A stretch of DNA of 64,000 nt from DATMER01 sp963741305 (GCA_963741305.1 CAVUHL010000003.1:3348001-3412000), one strand, 5' to 3'; positions 47,094 through 55,617 are shown, counted from the stretch's first letter. Made by a program: numbers and translations. The notes: a model not told the origin generated them from the letters alone.

Positions 47094-48358
47094 GAAACTC
47101 CCTGCTCCTCCTCGCCACTCTCATTGCTCTTCCCGCGGCAGCTGAAACGGTCGCCATCACCGGCGCCCGGGTCGTCACCATGGGTCCGGCCGGGACGATC
47201 GACGGCGCTACCGTGGTGATCCGCAACGGCAGGATCGCCGCGGTCGGCCGCGGCGTGGCCGTGCCGAACGGTGCCCGGCGCATCGACGCAACCGGCAAGA
47301 TCGTCACCCCGGGGCTCATGGACTCGCAGAGCCAGCTCGGCCTCGTCGAGGTCAGCGCGGTCGAAGGCACCCAGGACTCGGCCACCGAGGACGACCGCAT
47401 CACCGCTGCTTTCAACGTGGCGGACGCGATCAACCCGCGCTCCATGCTGATCCCGGTCAACCGGATCGAGGGGCTGACGCGCGCGGTGGTGGCGCCGAGA
47501 GCCCGGGCCAGCCTGATCGCGGGGCAGGCCGTGGTGATCCACCTCGGCGGTCCGGGCGACTACCTGGTCAAGTCGCCGGTGGCGATGTTCGGCGTCCTCG
47601 GCGAGCGCGGAATGCGCTTCGGGGGCGGCTCCCGCGCCGCGGCGCTGCTCCGGCTGCGCGAGATCCTCCAGGACGCCCGCGACTTCAACGAAAACCAGAG
47701 GTCGTACGAGAAGGGCGAGCGGCGGGATTACGTGCTCTCCCGGCTCGACTTGGCAGCCCTGCAGCCGGTGATCCGGGGTGAACTGCCGCTCGTCCTCACG
47801 GTTAACCGGGCGAGCGACATCCAGACGGTGCTGCGGATCGCCAAGGAGGAGAAGCTCAAGATCATCCTGGCAGGCGCCAGCGAAGCTTGGCAGGTGGCCG
47901 AGGACATCGCCGCGGCCAAGGTGCCGGTCCTGATCAATCCGATGGAGGACCTCCCCGACAGCTTCGAGAGCACCGGGGCAACCCTGGAGAATGCGGCGCG
48001 CCTCCACAAGGCCGGAGTGACCTTCGCCTTCATCACCCGCGAAGCCCACAACGCCCGCAACATCCGCCAGTACGCCGGCATCGCCGTGGCCAACGGCCTG
48101 CCCTGGGACGCCGCCCTGGCTGCCATGACCTCCGTCCCCGCCCGCATCTGGGGCCTGTCCGACCGCTACGGAACCCTCGAGCCGGGCAAGGACGCGGACG
48201 TGGTGGTCTGGGACGGCGATCCGCTGGAACTGACCTCCTTCCCCGAGGCGGTCTTCATCCGGGGAGTCCAGATCCCCATGGAGAGCCGCCAGCTCGAGCT
48301 GCGCGACCGCTACAAGGACGTAGGCGGCACCCAGCCGCACGCCTACCGCAATCCCTAG
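47090..48358 (+). CDS. Amidohydrolase-like protein lacking the HxH metal motif
   Basis: 422 residues, starting within the previous gene's stop (ATGA). Signal peptide MRNSLLLLATLIALPAAAETV. The fold is the same as its neighbour's, including GKDADVVVWDGDPLELTS at the C-terminus. At the position of the first metal pair it reads MDSQ80-S-Q82LG instead of D-x-H-x-H. The equivalents of the later ligands are also changed (LTVNRASDI, LAGASEAW, FAFITREAHN). It therefore probably cannot hydrolyse by the canonical binuclear mechanism and may pair with the active paralogue. Proteins of this kind often occur as adjacent pairs. Confidence 0.88.
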   Translation: MRNSLLLLATLIALPAAAETVAITGARVVTMGPAGTIDGATVVIRNGRIAAVGRGVAVPNGARRIDATGKIVTPGLMDSQSQLGLVEVSAVEGTQDSATEDDRITAAFNVADAINPRSMLIPVNRIEGLTRAVVAPRARASLIAGQAVVIHLGGPGDYLVKSPVAMFGVLGERGMRFGGGSRAAALLRLREILQDARDFNENQRSYEKGERRDYVLSRLDLAALQPVIRGELPLVLTVNRASDIQTVLRIAKEEKLKIILAGASEAWQVAEDIAAAKVPVLINPMEDLPDSFESTGATLENAARLHKAGVTFAFITREAHNARNIRQYAGIAVANGLPWDAALAAMTSVPARIWGLSDRYGTLEPGKDADVVVWDGDPLELTSFPEAVFIRGVQIPMESRQLELRDRYKDVGGTQPHAYRNP

Positions 48359-48366
48359 ATCGGAAA

Positions 48367-48394
48367 GCCCTCCCGGGACGTCTCCCGGGAGGGC
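48367..48394 (+). terminator. 12-bp perfect hairpin after the amidohydrolase pair
   Basis: GCCCTCCCGGGA (48367-48378) pairs perfectly with TCCCGGGAGGGC (48383-48394), loop CGTC, 8 nt after the stop. Array 3 starts 3 nt later. Confidence 0.75.
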
Positions 48395-48397
48395 CGC

Positions 48398-48775
48398 TAC
48401 GTTGAAAACCCTCGGTCCTACGTGGAAAAGGAAGCATCCTGTGTTGAAAAGTGGCCCTACTTTTCCACATAGACTGCTCAGTACGTTGAAATTCCTCGAT
48501 CCTACGTTGAAGACTGACCCTTCTACGTTGAAATATCTCCTCTCCGTGTTGAAAATGAAGTTCACTTTGCAACGTATCCTGCCGTCTTTTCACCGTAAGA
48601 GAGATTCTTTTCCACGCAGGATGCTGTCTGCGTTGAAATTCCTCGATCCATTTCAACACAGACATCTCTTTACGTTGAAATGTCTCCCCACTTTTCAACG
48701 CATCATCCCTTCTGTGTGGAAGATTAAGCATCCTACGTTGAATAGTGATCTTCCCTTTCAACGTAGGATGGACGC
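48398..48775. repeat. 21-bp degenerate repeat array 3 with core in both orientations
   Basis: Eighteen consecutive units of exactly 21 bp, starting at 48398 and every 21 bp to 48755. The first 10 bases are either near TACGTTGAAA (units at 48398, 48419, 48440, 48482, 48503, 48524, 48545, 48629, 48671, 48713, 48734) or near its reverse complement TTTCAACGTA (48461, 48566, 48587, 48608, 48650, 48692, 48755). The other 11 bases vary, with a bias for a terminal TCC or TTC; the variable part ATTCCTCGATCC occurs twice (48482 and 48629). GC is well below that of flanking genes. A stop-free frame spans the array but codes only degenerate heptads. Confidence 0.92.
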
Positions 48776-48845
48776 TGAGGCGCTCCTCCGGTATCCTTCA
48801 GGGCAGTCAACCCCGACTCTGTAACGTAGGACCGGCACTTCGTGA

Positions 48846-49108
48846 CGCTGGAGAGATGAGGCCATCGACGTCAGCAACTGGCGTGAGCTGAGCAAGATGA
48901 TGAGCCTCGTGACCGAGCGCGAGTCCCCGGACGAGGTCTTCGGCGCCTTGGTGCTCATCCAGAAGATCCAGGAACGCTGGAGCCCGAAGCTGCGCCACCG
49001 CATCCGACCCAGGAACGTCTCCGCCACCCTCCTCTCTGGGCCGTCATGGGCCAGATCCGCCTCGTCCGGGACGGCCTACTACGAGTCCTTGTACAAGAAG
49101 CGGTAATC
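48846..49108 (+). pseudogene. Possible degenerate gene fragment
   Basis: A stop-free stretch without a clear start reads DVSNWRELSKMMSLVTER then ESPDEVFGALVLIQKIQERW, plausibly protein-like, and then becomes low-quality, Ser/Arg-rich sequence. A change to another frame near 49010 gives a second open stretch to about 49220. No ribosome-binding site or family match is evident. It may be a relic of a gene between array 3 and the interrupted gene. Confidence 0.25.
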
Positions 49109-49277
49109 GGCGAGACACCGTCCTGCCGCAGTTCTGGCGTCTGTCGTACTCGAGAAGCTACGGTCGCGCCGTTCAACCGCTCGGAAACCAGACCTCGCGT
49201 CCGTCCAATACTTCGGACGTAGACGCGGCTGTTGAGTGTGCCTGATTTCGTCATGAGTGGTCTATAAGGGAGTTGAT

Positions 49278-49860
49278 ATGAGATTGCCGCCTGCAGTCAT
49301 AACCTTCGGAACGTATCTTCGGAAGAATTGGCTGCCCATTTTCTCGGCGTTCGTCATAGGTCTCGGATTTCCTCTGTGGAAACTATTGGCCTGGGAGACG
49401 CCCAATGTGAGGCTTGAGATCGCAGCGCTCGACAAGGTCGTGCCAGTTGGAATCACCGTCGATCTTACACGAGACCCAGATTTCAAGCCGTTAGTGCCGT
49501 CAGATGATCAGTTCCTTCGGCAACAGATGGACACCATGGTCGAACTCAATGAGGTCGCAAAACTTCTTGATCGTTTCGAGGATCGCTTGTCAAGCGGCAG
49601 AACTAGGCTGCAGGAGCTAAAGACAACACAAAACCAGCTTCAGAACTCCGGCCCCCTAACTGCAGAGACCATCCGGCGATACAATTCGCCGATACCCTAT
49701 GAGGTCGATGAACCAAATGAGGCCGAACTAGAAGCGACGCCCGCCCGGCGTGAGCAACTCAAGCAAGAGCTTCTGCGTCATTATGAGACGTATATCAAGG
49801 AGGCTGAAGCGCGCATTGAGACTAGTACAAAGTCTTTAGAAGCGATGCGCAAAGCTCTAG
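49278..49860 (+). pseudogene. 5' part of a membrane-anchored coiled-coil gene, interrupted by an insertion
   Basis: ATG 49278 has GGGAG upstream. One hydrophobic helix (WLPIFSAFVIGLGFPLWKLLAW) near the N-terminus is followed by a short beta stretch and a long charged coiled coil (LNEVAKLLDRFEDRLSSGRTRLQEL; LLRHYETYIKEAEARIETST). The reading frame continues SLEAMRKAL to 49859 and then runs into the mobile element, ending at a chance stop at 49911-49913. The matching 3' part is at 51641-52072: joining across CTAG gives MRKALERRLMEANDKKARVVV in one frame. Function unknown; GC is lower than for neighbouring housekeeping genes, suggesting recent acquisition. Confidence 0.8.
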
Positions 49861-49864
49861 CGAA

Positions 49865-49921
49865 GCCTTCGGCCTCAAACCGACAAGTGGGTGTCGGTAA
49901 TAGGCGACGATAGGCCGAGGC
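49865..49921 (+). other. Structured left end of the insertion element
   Basis: GCCTTCGGCCT (49865-49875) pairs with AGGCCGAGGC (49912-49921) with one bulged T. Inside, ACCGACA (49879-49885) pairs with TGTCGGT (49892-49898) around AGTGGG. It begins 4 nt from the element edge. It could be the recombinase recognition structure or a structured RNA. Confidence 0.6.
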
Positions 49922-49943
49922 GGTAACGGGTTGATAGGGGTTG

Positions 49944-49967
49944 ATGCCGGAGTTAGGATACCGGCAT
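49944..49967 (+). promoter_or_regulatory. Hairpin covering the start of the element's gene
   Basis: ATGCCGG (49944-49950) pairs with CCGGCAT (49961-49967), which includes the first two bases of the start codon ATG 49966. The AGGA ribosome-binding site lies in the 10-nt loop. This may limit translation of the element protein. Confidence 0.45.
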
Positions 49968-51582
49968 GACGATCATAGCGGAGATCCTGAAAGGCCATGT
50001 GACCCTGGAGGTGGAGAGCGTCGATCGGTTGTACCTGAACGGGTACGTGCCGTCTCTTTCGACCCCCGGAGGGCTGACTACCTTCATGCGGGAGCACTTG
50101 GACAAACCGATTCCCTCGCCAGTGGTTCTGGGTCAGGTGACGCGGCGGTTTCGCGATCAGGTGCAAGCCTTTGCTGCGGAAAGCGAGATTCCGCTGATCC
50201 AATTCGAGCGTGGCGAGAGGAAAGACGATCGAGCGAACCGGATGCGCCGGGAACGCGGGGTTCGAGGCGGAGTCGTCTTCATTGGTATAGCGCAGGAAAA
50301 GGCGAAGACCTTTTCGGGGCGCAAAGTACCCCAGAAGGGGCCGAATTGGTTCGACTACACGCGGGACAAGACGGTGTGTGTGAACCACTACTACTTCTAT
50401 GTGGACGACGAGGAGTTCGGTCCGGCCTTCGTGAAGGTGTGCAGTTATGCGCCGTGGGCCTTGAAGGTTTGTGTCAATGGCCATGAGTGGGCTAAGCGGC
50501 AGTTGGACAAGCAGGGGATTGCCTACACAGCCCTGGACAACGGTTTTTTGCAATGCGCCGATGCTGAGGCGCTGCAGAAAGTTTGCAATGCCTTGGGACC
50601 GCAGGATATTGAGGCTTTTCTGGCCCGTTGGCTGGAGCGGTTGCCGATGCCGTTGACGAGCGCGGATAGAGCGGCGGGCTACGATTGGCAGCTTTCGATC
50701 TGGCAGATGGAGGTCAGCCTGACCCAGGTCTTCGACCGTCCGGTGCGGGGTCGGGAGTTCTTCGAGGAGGTGATGCGTGACAACCTGGATCTGGGACGCC
50801 CCGATCGTGTGCAGTTGATCTTCGAACGGCGAATCCTGCCCAGTACGCCGGGTAAATTCCGCACCCGCGTGATCCAGGACGGTGTGTTGCCCAGCCTGCA
50901 CATCGAGTACAAGAGTTTTGATCTGAAACAATACTTCAAAGAGGGTCGTGCGCTGCGTACGGAAGGGACCTTTCGCGACCCGCGGGATTTCAACGTCAAC
51001 AAGGGCTTGTCCAACTTCGGCTATCTTCAACAGATCGGACGTCAGATCAACCGGCGGCTTCTGGAAGTCGAGCAGGTGAGCCAGAACTGTGGGCTCTCTG
51101 CCGACGGCATTGAGCGTGTGGTACAGCCAACCGTCGACAAAGACGGTCAAAAGGCTCCGGGGCTTCGTTTTGGCGATCCGCGAGTGATGGCCTTGATGCT
51201 GACTCTCAGCCTCTTCACCCACCTGATCAATGGGTTTCGCAATCAGGATCTGCGGCGACACGTGACGCACCTGCTTGGGATGAGCGCAGGAAGCTACACC
51301 GCCCAGCAGGCCACCTACGACCTCAGGCGCCTTTGCCGCAAGGGACTTGTCCATCGACGTCCTGGGACTCATCGCTACGTGGTGACTCCCTATGGCTGGA
51401 AGGTGGCCCGGCTCTACGCCCGCTTGGACGCTCGGATTTTCCGGCCAGCCTTGACCGCCCTGCAAGGGCGGGGCATCACCGATCCGGTGCCAAAACTCTC
51501 GCGGGCTTTCGCCAGAGTCGACCATGAGCTCGATACTCTCATCACCGCGGCATTTCCTTCCGACAAGAAGAAGGCTGCATAG
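49966..51582 (+). CDS. Unknown protein of the insertion element, C-terminal winged-helix-like
   Basis: 538 residues from ATG 49966. It is the only gene in the element and so probably drives its movement, but I see no named transposase domain. Notable conserved-looking segments are VNHYYFYVDDEEFGPAF with VKVCSYAPWALKVCVNGHEW (about 140-174; three Cys in the region), ISLTQ-like EVSLTQVFDRPVRGREFFEE, LDLGRPDRVQLIFERRI, and LHIEYKSFDLKQYFKEGRALRTE. From about residue 435, AQQATYDLRRLCRKGLVHRRPGTHRYVVTPYGWKVA resembles a winged-helix DNA-binding domain. From memory, similar proteins annotated as hypothetical recur in soil bacteria; this was not checked. Translation may be damped by the start-codon hairpin. 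Confidence 0.75.
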   Translation: MTIIAEILKGHVTLEVESVDRLYLNGYVPSLSTPGGLTTFMREHLDKPIPSPVVLGQVTRRFRDQVQAFAAESEIPLIQFERGERKDDRANRMRRERGVRGGVVFIGIAQEKAKTFSGRKVPQKGPNWFDYTRDKTVCVNHYYFYVDDEEFGPAFVKVCSYAPWALKVCVNGHEWAKRQLDKQGIAYTALDNGFLQCADAEALQKVCNALGPQDIEAFLARWLERLPMPLTSADRAAGYDWQLSIWQMEVSLTQVFDRPVRGREFFEEVMRDNLDLGRPDRVQLIFERRILPSTPGKFRTRVIQDGVLPSLHIEYKSFDLKQYFKEGRALRTEGTFRDPRDFNVNKGLSNFGYLQQIGRQINRRLLEVEQVSQNCGLSADGIERVVQPTVDKDGQKAPGLRFGDPRVMALMLTLSLFTHLINGFRNQDLRRHVTHLLGMSAGSYTAQQATYDLRRLCRKGLVHRRPGTHRYVVTPYGWKVARLYARLDARIFRPALTALQGRGITDPVPKLSRAFARVDHELDTLITAAFPSDKKKAA

Positions 51583-51622
51583 CGATAAAACCTATCAAAA
51601 AACGTGTCCTGTTTGTCCAGAA

Positions 51623-51638
51623 GTCTGCCTAATCAGAC
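51623..51638 (+). other. Right-end hairpin of the insertion element
   Basis: GTCTG (51623-51627) pairs with CAGAC (51634-51638) around CCTAAT, 2 nt from the flanking CTAG. It is the counterpart of the structured left end, though its sequence differs. Confidence 0.5.
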
Positions 51639-51640
51639 GA

Positions 51641-52072
51641 CTAGAGCGCCGCTTAATGGAGGCGAATGACAAGAAGGCCCGAGTGGTGGTGGACTGCGCC
51701 GTTAGCAACTCCGGGGCGGGCGCCCTCTCCCTAAAACCCCAAGGCCTGCTCCGCATCTATCTCGGCGGAGCGAACTACTTCGATGTAGAACTTGGAATCG
51801 AGACGTACGGCGACAAGGGCAACTTGGCTCCACGGTCAAGCGCTATTATGCGACTCAGTTCCCAGCCTCTAGAAGAGATGCGACTCCCGGATCAGGACCA
51901 GATCAAAACGTACTTTCGACAAAATGCGCCGGCGACACTATTTCTGATAGATATTAACGGCAAAGTACATCAATCCAATACGGTGCCATTCGCGCGAGGC
52001 CTGTACCAGCAATCCGTCTTGGACGACTTACGAAAGGCTGCATCAGCAGCCGGGAGTCGCAGCCTCGATTAG
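51641..52072 (+). pseudogene. 3' part of the interrupted membrane-anchored gene
   Basis: The frame from CTA 51641 reads LERRLMEANDKKARVVVDCAV and continues through a probable beta-rich domain (SLKPQGLLRIYLGGANYFDVELG ... ATLFLIDINGKVHQSN) to the stop at 52070-52072. Frame and coiled-coil register fit the 5' part ending at 49859, so the intact gene would have encoded about 337 residues: membrane helix, coiled coil, soluble beta domain. It now lacks its own start and is probably untranslated. Confidence 0.8.
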
Positions 52073-52455
52073 ATTCCAGTGGATGCGACTTCTGCGGTGT
52101 CAGGTATTGGGGGAGTCGCCGCTGTAGGGGGGATAACCAAGGACGCCCTCGACCAATCACCCTACCTCGTCACCGCCGGCATGTCTGGAAGAATCGGCGG
52201 AACGCCGGCAATTGTCGCCGTCCTGCAAGAACGCCGAGCCTGCGGCCAATGGCCTGTGGATGCTGGCGAGTCGCCGGCGTTCCCAGGGAAAAAACTCGCC
52301 GCAAATACATCGCCGTAGGAGCGCCCGCTGACGCATCTCCTCCAATGGTTCGGCGATCCTAGTGGCATCGGTGCGATGATCGGTGGACGCCTAGGTTGCA
52401 GGGTGATCGAGGTGGTCCAGGAGGTGGTGTCTGAGTGTCGCGAACTCGCCAACAC
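52073..52455. other. Intergenic stretch with no gene seen
   Basis: No supported open frame on either strand. Several short GCCGGC-containing inverted fragments (for example CGCCGGCATG and AACGCCGGC near 52178 and 52202; TCGCCGGCGTTCCCAGGG near 52270) look like degraded dispersed repeats. It separates the accessory region from the PAP2-like gene. Confidence 0.5.
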
Positions 52456-53112
52456 CTATGAAGCCCCAGAGAGCGTAGAGCGGTAGGCAACAGCCAGCAC
52501 GTACAGACTGTACGTTACCGCCCACGCCCCCACCAAGTCGATGGTGTAGTGCAGGTGCGACAGCAGCACCACCGCCACCGTTACCCAGTGCCCGATGGCC
52601 GCAAGGGCTCCGATCCTCCCCTTCCCCCGGCAGTAGAGCCAGAGGAGGAAGGTCGTCGAGACGTGCCCCGAGAAGAAGAGGTCCTTGGTCAGGTAGACCT
52701 GCGCTGCGTTGCCGAACAGAGTGGAAAACGGATTGATCAGCGCCAGCCAAGCGGAAATCAGTTGGTCCCCAGAGAGCCCCACGTTCACATCCGGTCCATA
52801 CGCCGGCCCCAGGCCGGTCAATCCTACACAAAGCCCCCTTACCAGGCTGAGGACTCCGCCGAGATAGAGGAAGTGAAGGAAGGCCGGACGGTCGCGACGC
52901 CAGAGGAGGAGAGCCGCCGGCACATAGCAGACCAGCCAGATCCAATAGTTGTGGTCGGCGATCCAGTCGATCCTTGGCAGTCGGTCGAGGATCGTGTCCG
53001 GCAGCGAAGGCGCGGGCCTCCCCTCCGTCAGGAGAGAGAGGCCCAGCATGGCCGAGTGGCAGGCATAGCGCCAGGTCAGCGCCGCAATGACTGAATCCCG
53101 CAGGGAGCGCAC
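52456..53112 (-). CDS. PAP2_C / sphingomyelin-synthase-related membrane protein
   Basis: 218 residues with about five to six membrane helices. The C-terminal motifs LFFSGHVSTTFLLWLY and SHLHYTIDLVGAWAVTY carry the conserved His, His, Asp catalytic triad of the PAP2_C (sphingomyelin synthase-like) group of lipid phosphatase/phosphotransferases. It probably transfers or removes a phospho-headgroup from lipids at the membrane. It follows the ADOP permease gene on the same strand with a 16-bp gap. Confidence 0.85.
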   Translation of the reverse strand: MRSLRDSVIAALTWRYACHSAMLGLSLLTEGRPAPSLPDTILDRLPRIDWIADHNYWIWLVCYVPAALLLWRRDRPAFLHFLYLGGVLSLVRGLCVGLTGLGPAYGPDVNVGLSGDQLISAWLALINPFSTLFGNAAQVYLTKDLFFSGHVSTTFLLWLYCRGKGRIGALAAIGHWVTVAVVLLSHLHYTIDLVGAWAVTYSLYVLAVAYRSTLSGAS

Positions 53113-53128
53113 CGCGGGACTCTACCGG

Positions 53129-55585
53129 CTACTCGTAGCGCAGCGCCACCAGCGGGCTGATCCGGGTCGCGCGCCGGGCGGGCAGGTAACAGGCGAGCAG
53201 CGATACCGCGGCGAGCACCACGACGACGCTGGCGAAGATCGTGGGGTCAGTTGCGGCCACTCCGAAGAGCATGCCAGCCAGGAGCCGGCGCAGCGCCAGG
53301 GCCAGGACCACCCCCAGGACCAGGCCGACCATCACCAGCCCCGCGCCCTGCGCCAGGATCATCCCCAGCACCTGGCGCCCCTGTGCCCCGAGCGCCATCC
53401 GCACCCCGATCTCCTGGGTCCTCTGCTCCACCGAGTACGACAGCACGCCATAGGTTCCCACGGCTGCCAGCGCCAGGGCCACGACCGCGAAGAGCAGCGC
53501 CATGGAGGTGATGAAGCGGGGCTGCGCCACGGATTCGAACACGACCCTCTCCAGGGTCCGGACGTCAGCCAGCGGCAGGCCCGGGTCCAGGGCCCGGACC
53601 TCGCGCCTCACCTGGCTTACCAGCGACAGGGGATCGCCCGCCGTGCGCAGGAGCAGGTACATGTCGTCCGAGGCCCCGCCCAGCGTCACCGGCATCTGGG
53701 CCTGGAGGAAGTAGACCTCCGTGCCCGTCTTCGCCTCCAATCCCGCCTGCTTGACGTCCTTCACCACTCCGACCACGGACAACCAGGGCAGGGGCGCATC
53801 GTCCGGACCCGGCGCCCGTAGCCGACGGCCGATGGGGTCCTTGCCGGGCCAGAAGAGCTTCGCCGTGGTCTCGTTGACCAACACCACTCCCGGCGTTCCG
53901 GCGGCGTCGGAGGGCAGGAACCCGCGGCCATTCACGATTGGGATCTTCAGCGTCTCAAGGTAGTCGTGGGTTACGAACTGCCAGTAATCCACGTTCTGGA
54001 CGGGGCCGTTCGGCGGCTCGGGAACTCCCTCGAACTCCGTGTCATTCGCCAGGAGGTCCCGCTTCGGAGGCAGCCCCCAGGCAGCGGAGGCCGACTCGAC
54101 CCCGGGCAGGACGCGCAGACGGTCCACGAGCCGCTGATAAAAGGCCACGACCTGCGGCTCCTCGGGATAGCGGGCGTCGGGCAGCGCGACCTGGAAGGTG
54201 AGCACGTTCTTGGCGTCGAACCCGGGGTCCACCTGCTGCAGCAGCCAGAAGCTGCGGATCAACAGGCCACCGACGATCACCAGGGTCGCGGCGAGGGCGA
54301 CCTCGGAGATCACGAGCGCGCGCCGGAGGAACTGCCGGCCCGCTCCGGCCGTGGACCTCTGGCTCCCTTCCTTGAGCGCTGCGAACATCACCGACGCCCG
54401 GGCGTGCATCGCAGGCGCCAGCCCGAACAGCACGCCGGTGAGGATGGCCACCCCGAGCGTGAAGAGGAGGACCCGGCCGTCTATCCCGATCTCTCTGACG
54501 CGGGGGAGGCTTTCCGGATTCGTGGCAACAATGGCGCTCACACCCCAGGTCGCAAGGAGCAGCCCCAGGACGCCGCCGAACAGCGACAGGACGATGCTCT
54601 CGGTGAGGAACTGGCGCAGCAGCCGGCCGCGCTGCGCTCCCAGCGCGGTGCGCACCGCGATCTCCTTCTGCCGCGCCTCGGCCCGGGCGAGCAACAGGTT
54701 GGCCACGTTGGCGCAGGCGATCAGCAGCACCAGCCCGACCGCTCCCATGAGCAGCCACATCTTCGGTCTCACGCTGCCCACGAGGTCATCCAACAGCGGC
54801 TGGATCACCAGCGGGTGACCATCCGGGCTGGGGACGTGGGTGTCGGGCAGCTCGTCCTTCCAGCGCAGCACCAGCCCGGCGAGCTCCGACCGCGCCTGCT
54901 CCACGTTCACGCCCGGCTTGAGCTTGCCCACCATGTAGAGGTAGTGGCTGGCCCGGCCGCCAGGGTTCGCAGGGTCGAGGGCCAGGGGGACCCATGCCTC
55001 GACCCGCTCCTCCCCCACGTCGAATCCGGCGGGCATGACCCCGATCACCGTCCGATCGACCCCGTCCACCTGCACCCTACGGCCGATGACACCACGTTCG
55101 GCTCCGAAGGCCCGCCGCCAGAGCTCGTGGCTGAGCACCAGCATCGGCTCCGTATTCGGAAGGTCCTCCTTGGCGGTGAAGGTGCGCCCCATCTCCGGCT
55201 GCACGCCAAGTACGGGGAAGAGGCCGGCCGAGACCCGGGCGACACGCACCCGCACGGGCTCGTCGCCGCCCGTGATGTTGGCCGAGCCGGTCGTGTAAGC
55301 CCCCAGCTCCTCGAAGCTCCGCGACTTCTGCCGCAGCTCCAGGAACTCGGGGGCCGAGGTCCAGAAGCGGTTGAAGCTCATGGTCGGGAACTGGCTGTAG
55401 ACGATCGCCAGCCGGTCCGGAGCCGCGTAGGGCAACGGAGCCAGCAGCACGGCATTGATCACGCTGAAGATCGCGGCGTTGGCGCCGATCCCCAGAGCAA
55501 GAGTGAGAGCAGCGAGCAAGGTGAAGCCCGGGGTCCGCAGAAGGAGGCGGATGGCGTAACGGAGATCCTGGAGGAGCGTGGTCAT
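53129..55585 (-). CDS. ADOP-type FtsX/MacB-like permease
   Basis: 818 residues. The N-terminus (LLQDLRYAIRLLLRTPGFTLLAALTLALGIGANAAIFSVINAVLL) is the signature of the acidobacterial duplicated orphan permease group. Two MacB-like periplasmic domains and two FtsX helix sets are present (first set near 275-400, second near 695-800), ending ARRATRISPLVALRYE. Such proteins are usually found without an ATPase, as here. They are presumed parts of efflux or envelope machines; the partner ATPase is unknown. Confidence 0.93.
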   Translation of the reverse strand: MTTLLQDLRYAIRLLLRTPGFTLLAALTLALGIGANAAIFSVINAVLLAPLPYAAPDRLAIVYSQFPTMSFNRFWTSAPEFLELRQKSRSFEELGAYTTGSANITGGDEPVRVRVARVSAGLFPVLGVQPEMGRTFTAKEDLPNTEPMLVLSHELWRRAFGAERGVIGRRVQVDGVDRTVIGVMPAGFDVGEERVEAWVPLALDPANPGGRASHYLYMVGKLKPGVNVEQARSELAGLVLRWKDELPDTHVPSPDGHPLVIQPLLDDLVGSVRPKMWLLMGAVGLVLLIACANVANLLLARAEARQKEIAVRTALGAQRGRLLRQFLTESIVLSLFGGVLGLLLATWGVSAIVATNPESLPRVREIGIDGRVLLFTLGVAILTGVLFGLAPAMHARASVMFAALKEGSQRSTAGAGRQFLRRALVISEVALAATLVIVGGLLIRSFWLLQQVDPGFDAKNVLTFQVALPDARYPEEPQVVAFYQRLVDRLRVLPGVESASAAWGLPPKRDLLANDTEFEGVPEPPNGPVQNVDYWQFVTHDYLETLKIPIVNGRGFLPSDAAGTPGVVLVNETTAKLFWPGKDPIGRRLRAPGPDDAPLPWLSVVGVVKDVKQAGLEAKTGTEVYFLQAQMPVTLGGASDDMYLLLRTAGDPLSLVSQVRREVRALDPGLPLADVRTLERVVFESVAQPRFITSMALLFAVVALALAAVGTYGVLSYSVEQRTQEIGVRMALGAQGRQVLGMILAQGAGLVMVGLVLGVVLALALRRLLAGMLFGVAATDPTIFASVVVVLAAVSLLACYLPARRATRISPLVALRYE

Positions 55586-55617
55586 CCTGTCTCCTACGAG
55601 GTCGGTACCTCAGGGTT

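Larger units (their letters stand above)
49861..51640 (+). mobile_element. 1,780-bp insertion element with one unknown ORF, flanked by CTAG
   Basis: The interval between CTAG at 49857-49860 and CTAG at 51641-51644 separates two halves of one gene; removal of the element plus one CTAG restores the frame exactly. The ends are not inverted repeats of each other. Instead each end carries a subterminal stem-loop (49865-49921 and 51623-51638), as in IS200/IS605-like elements, but the encoded 538-residue protein shows no HUH/Y1 or obvious DDE motif. CTAG could be a 4-bp target duplication or a target plus element-end match. Only one gene is carried. Confidence 0.75.

Noticed and set aside
48398..48775. 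CRISPR array
   Set aside because: Units are only 21 bp, the conserved part is about 10 nt and flips orientation, and no cas genes are near.
49861..51640. IS200/IS605 or IS607 element
   Set aside because: Ends are hairpin-like, but the encoded protein is far larger than TnpA and lacks an HUH or serine-recombinase motif; no TnpB-like protein is present.
51524..52072. A 182-residue gene starting inside the element protein gene
   Set aside because: The first 39 codons are element DNA in a shifted frame; the rest is the 3' half of the interrupted gene.
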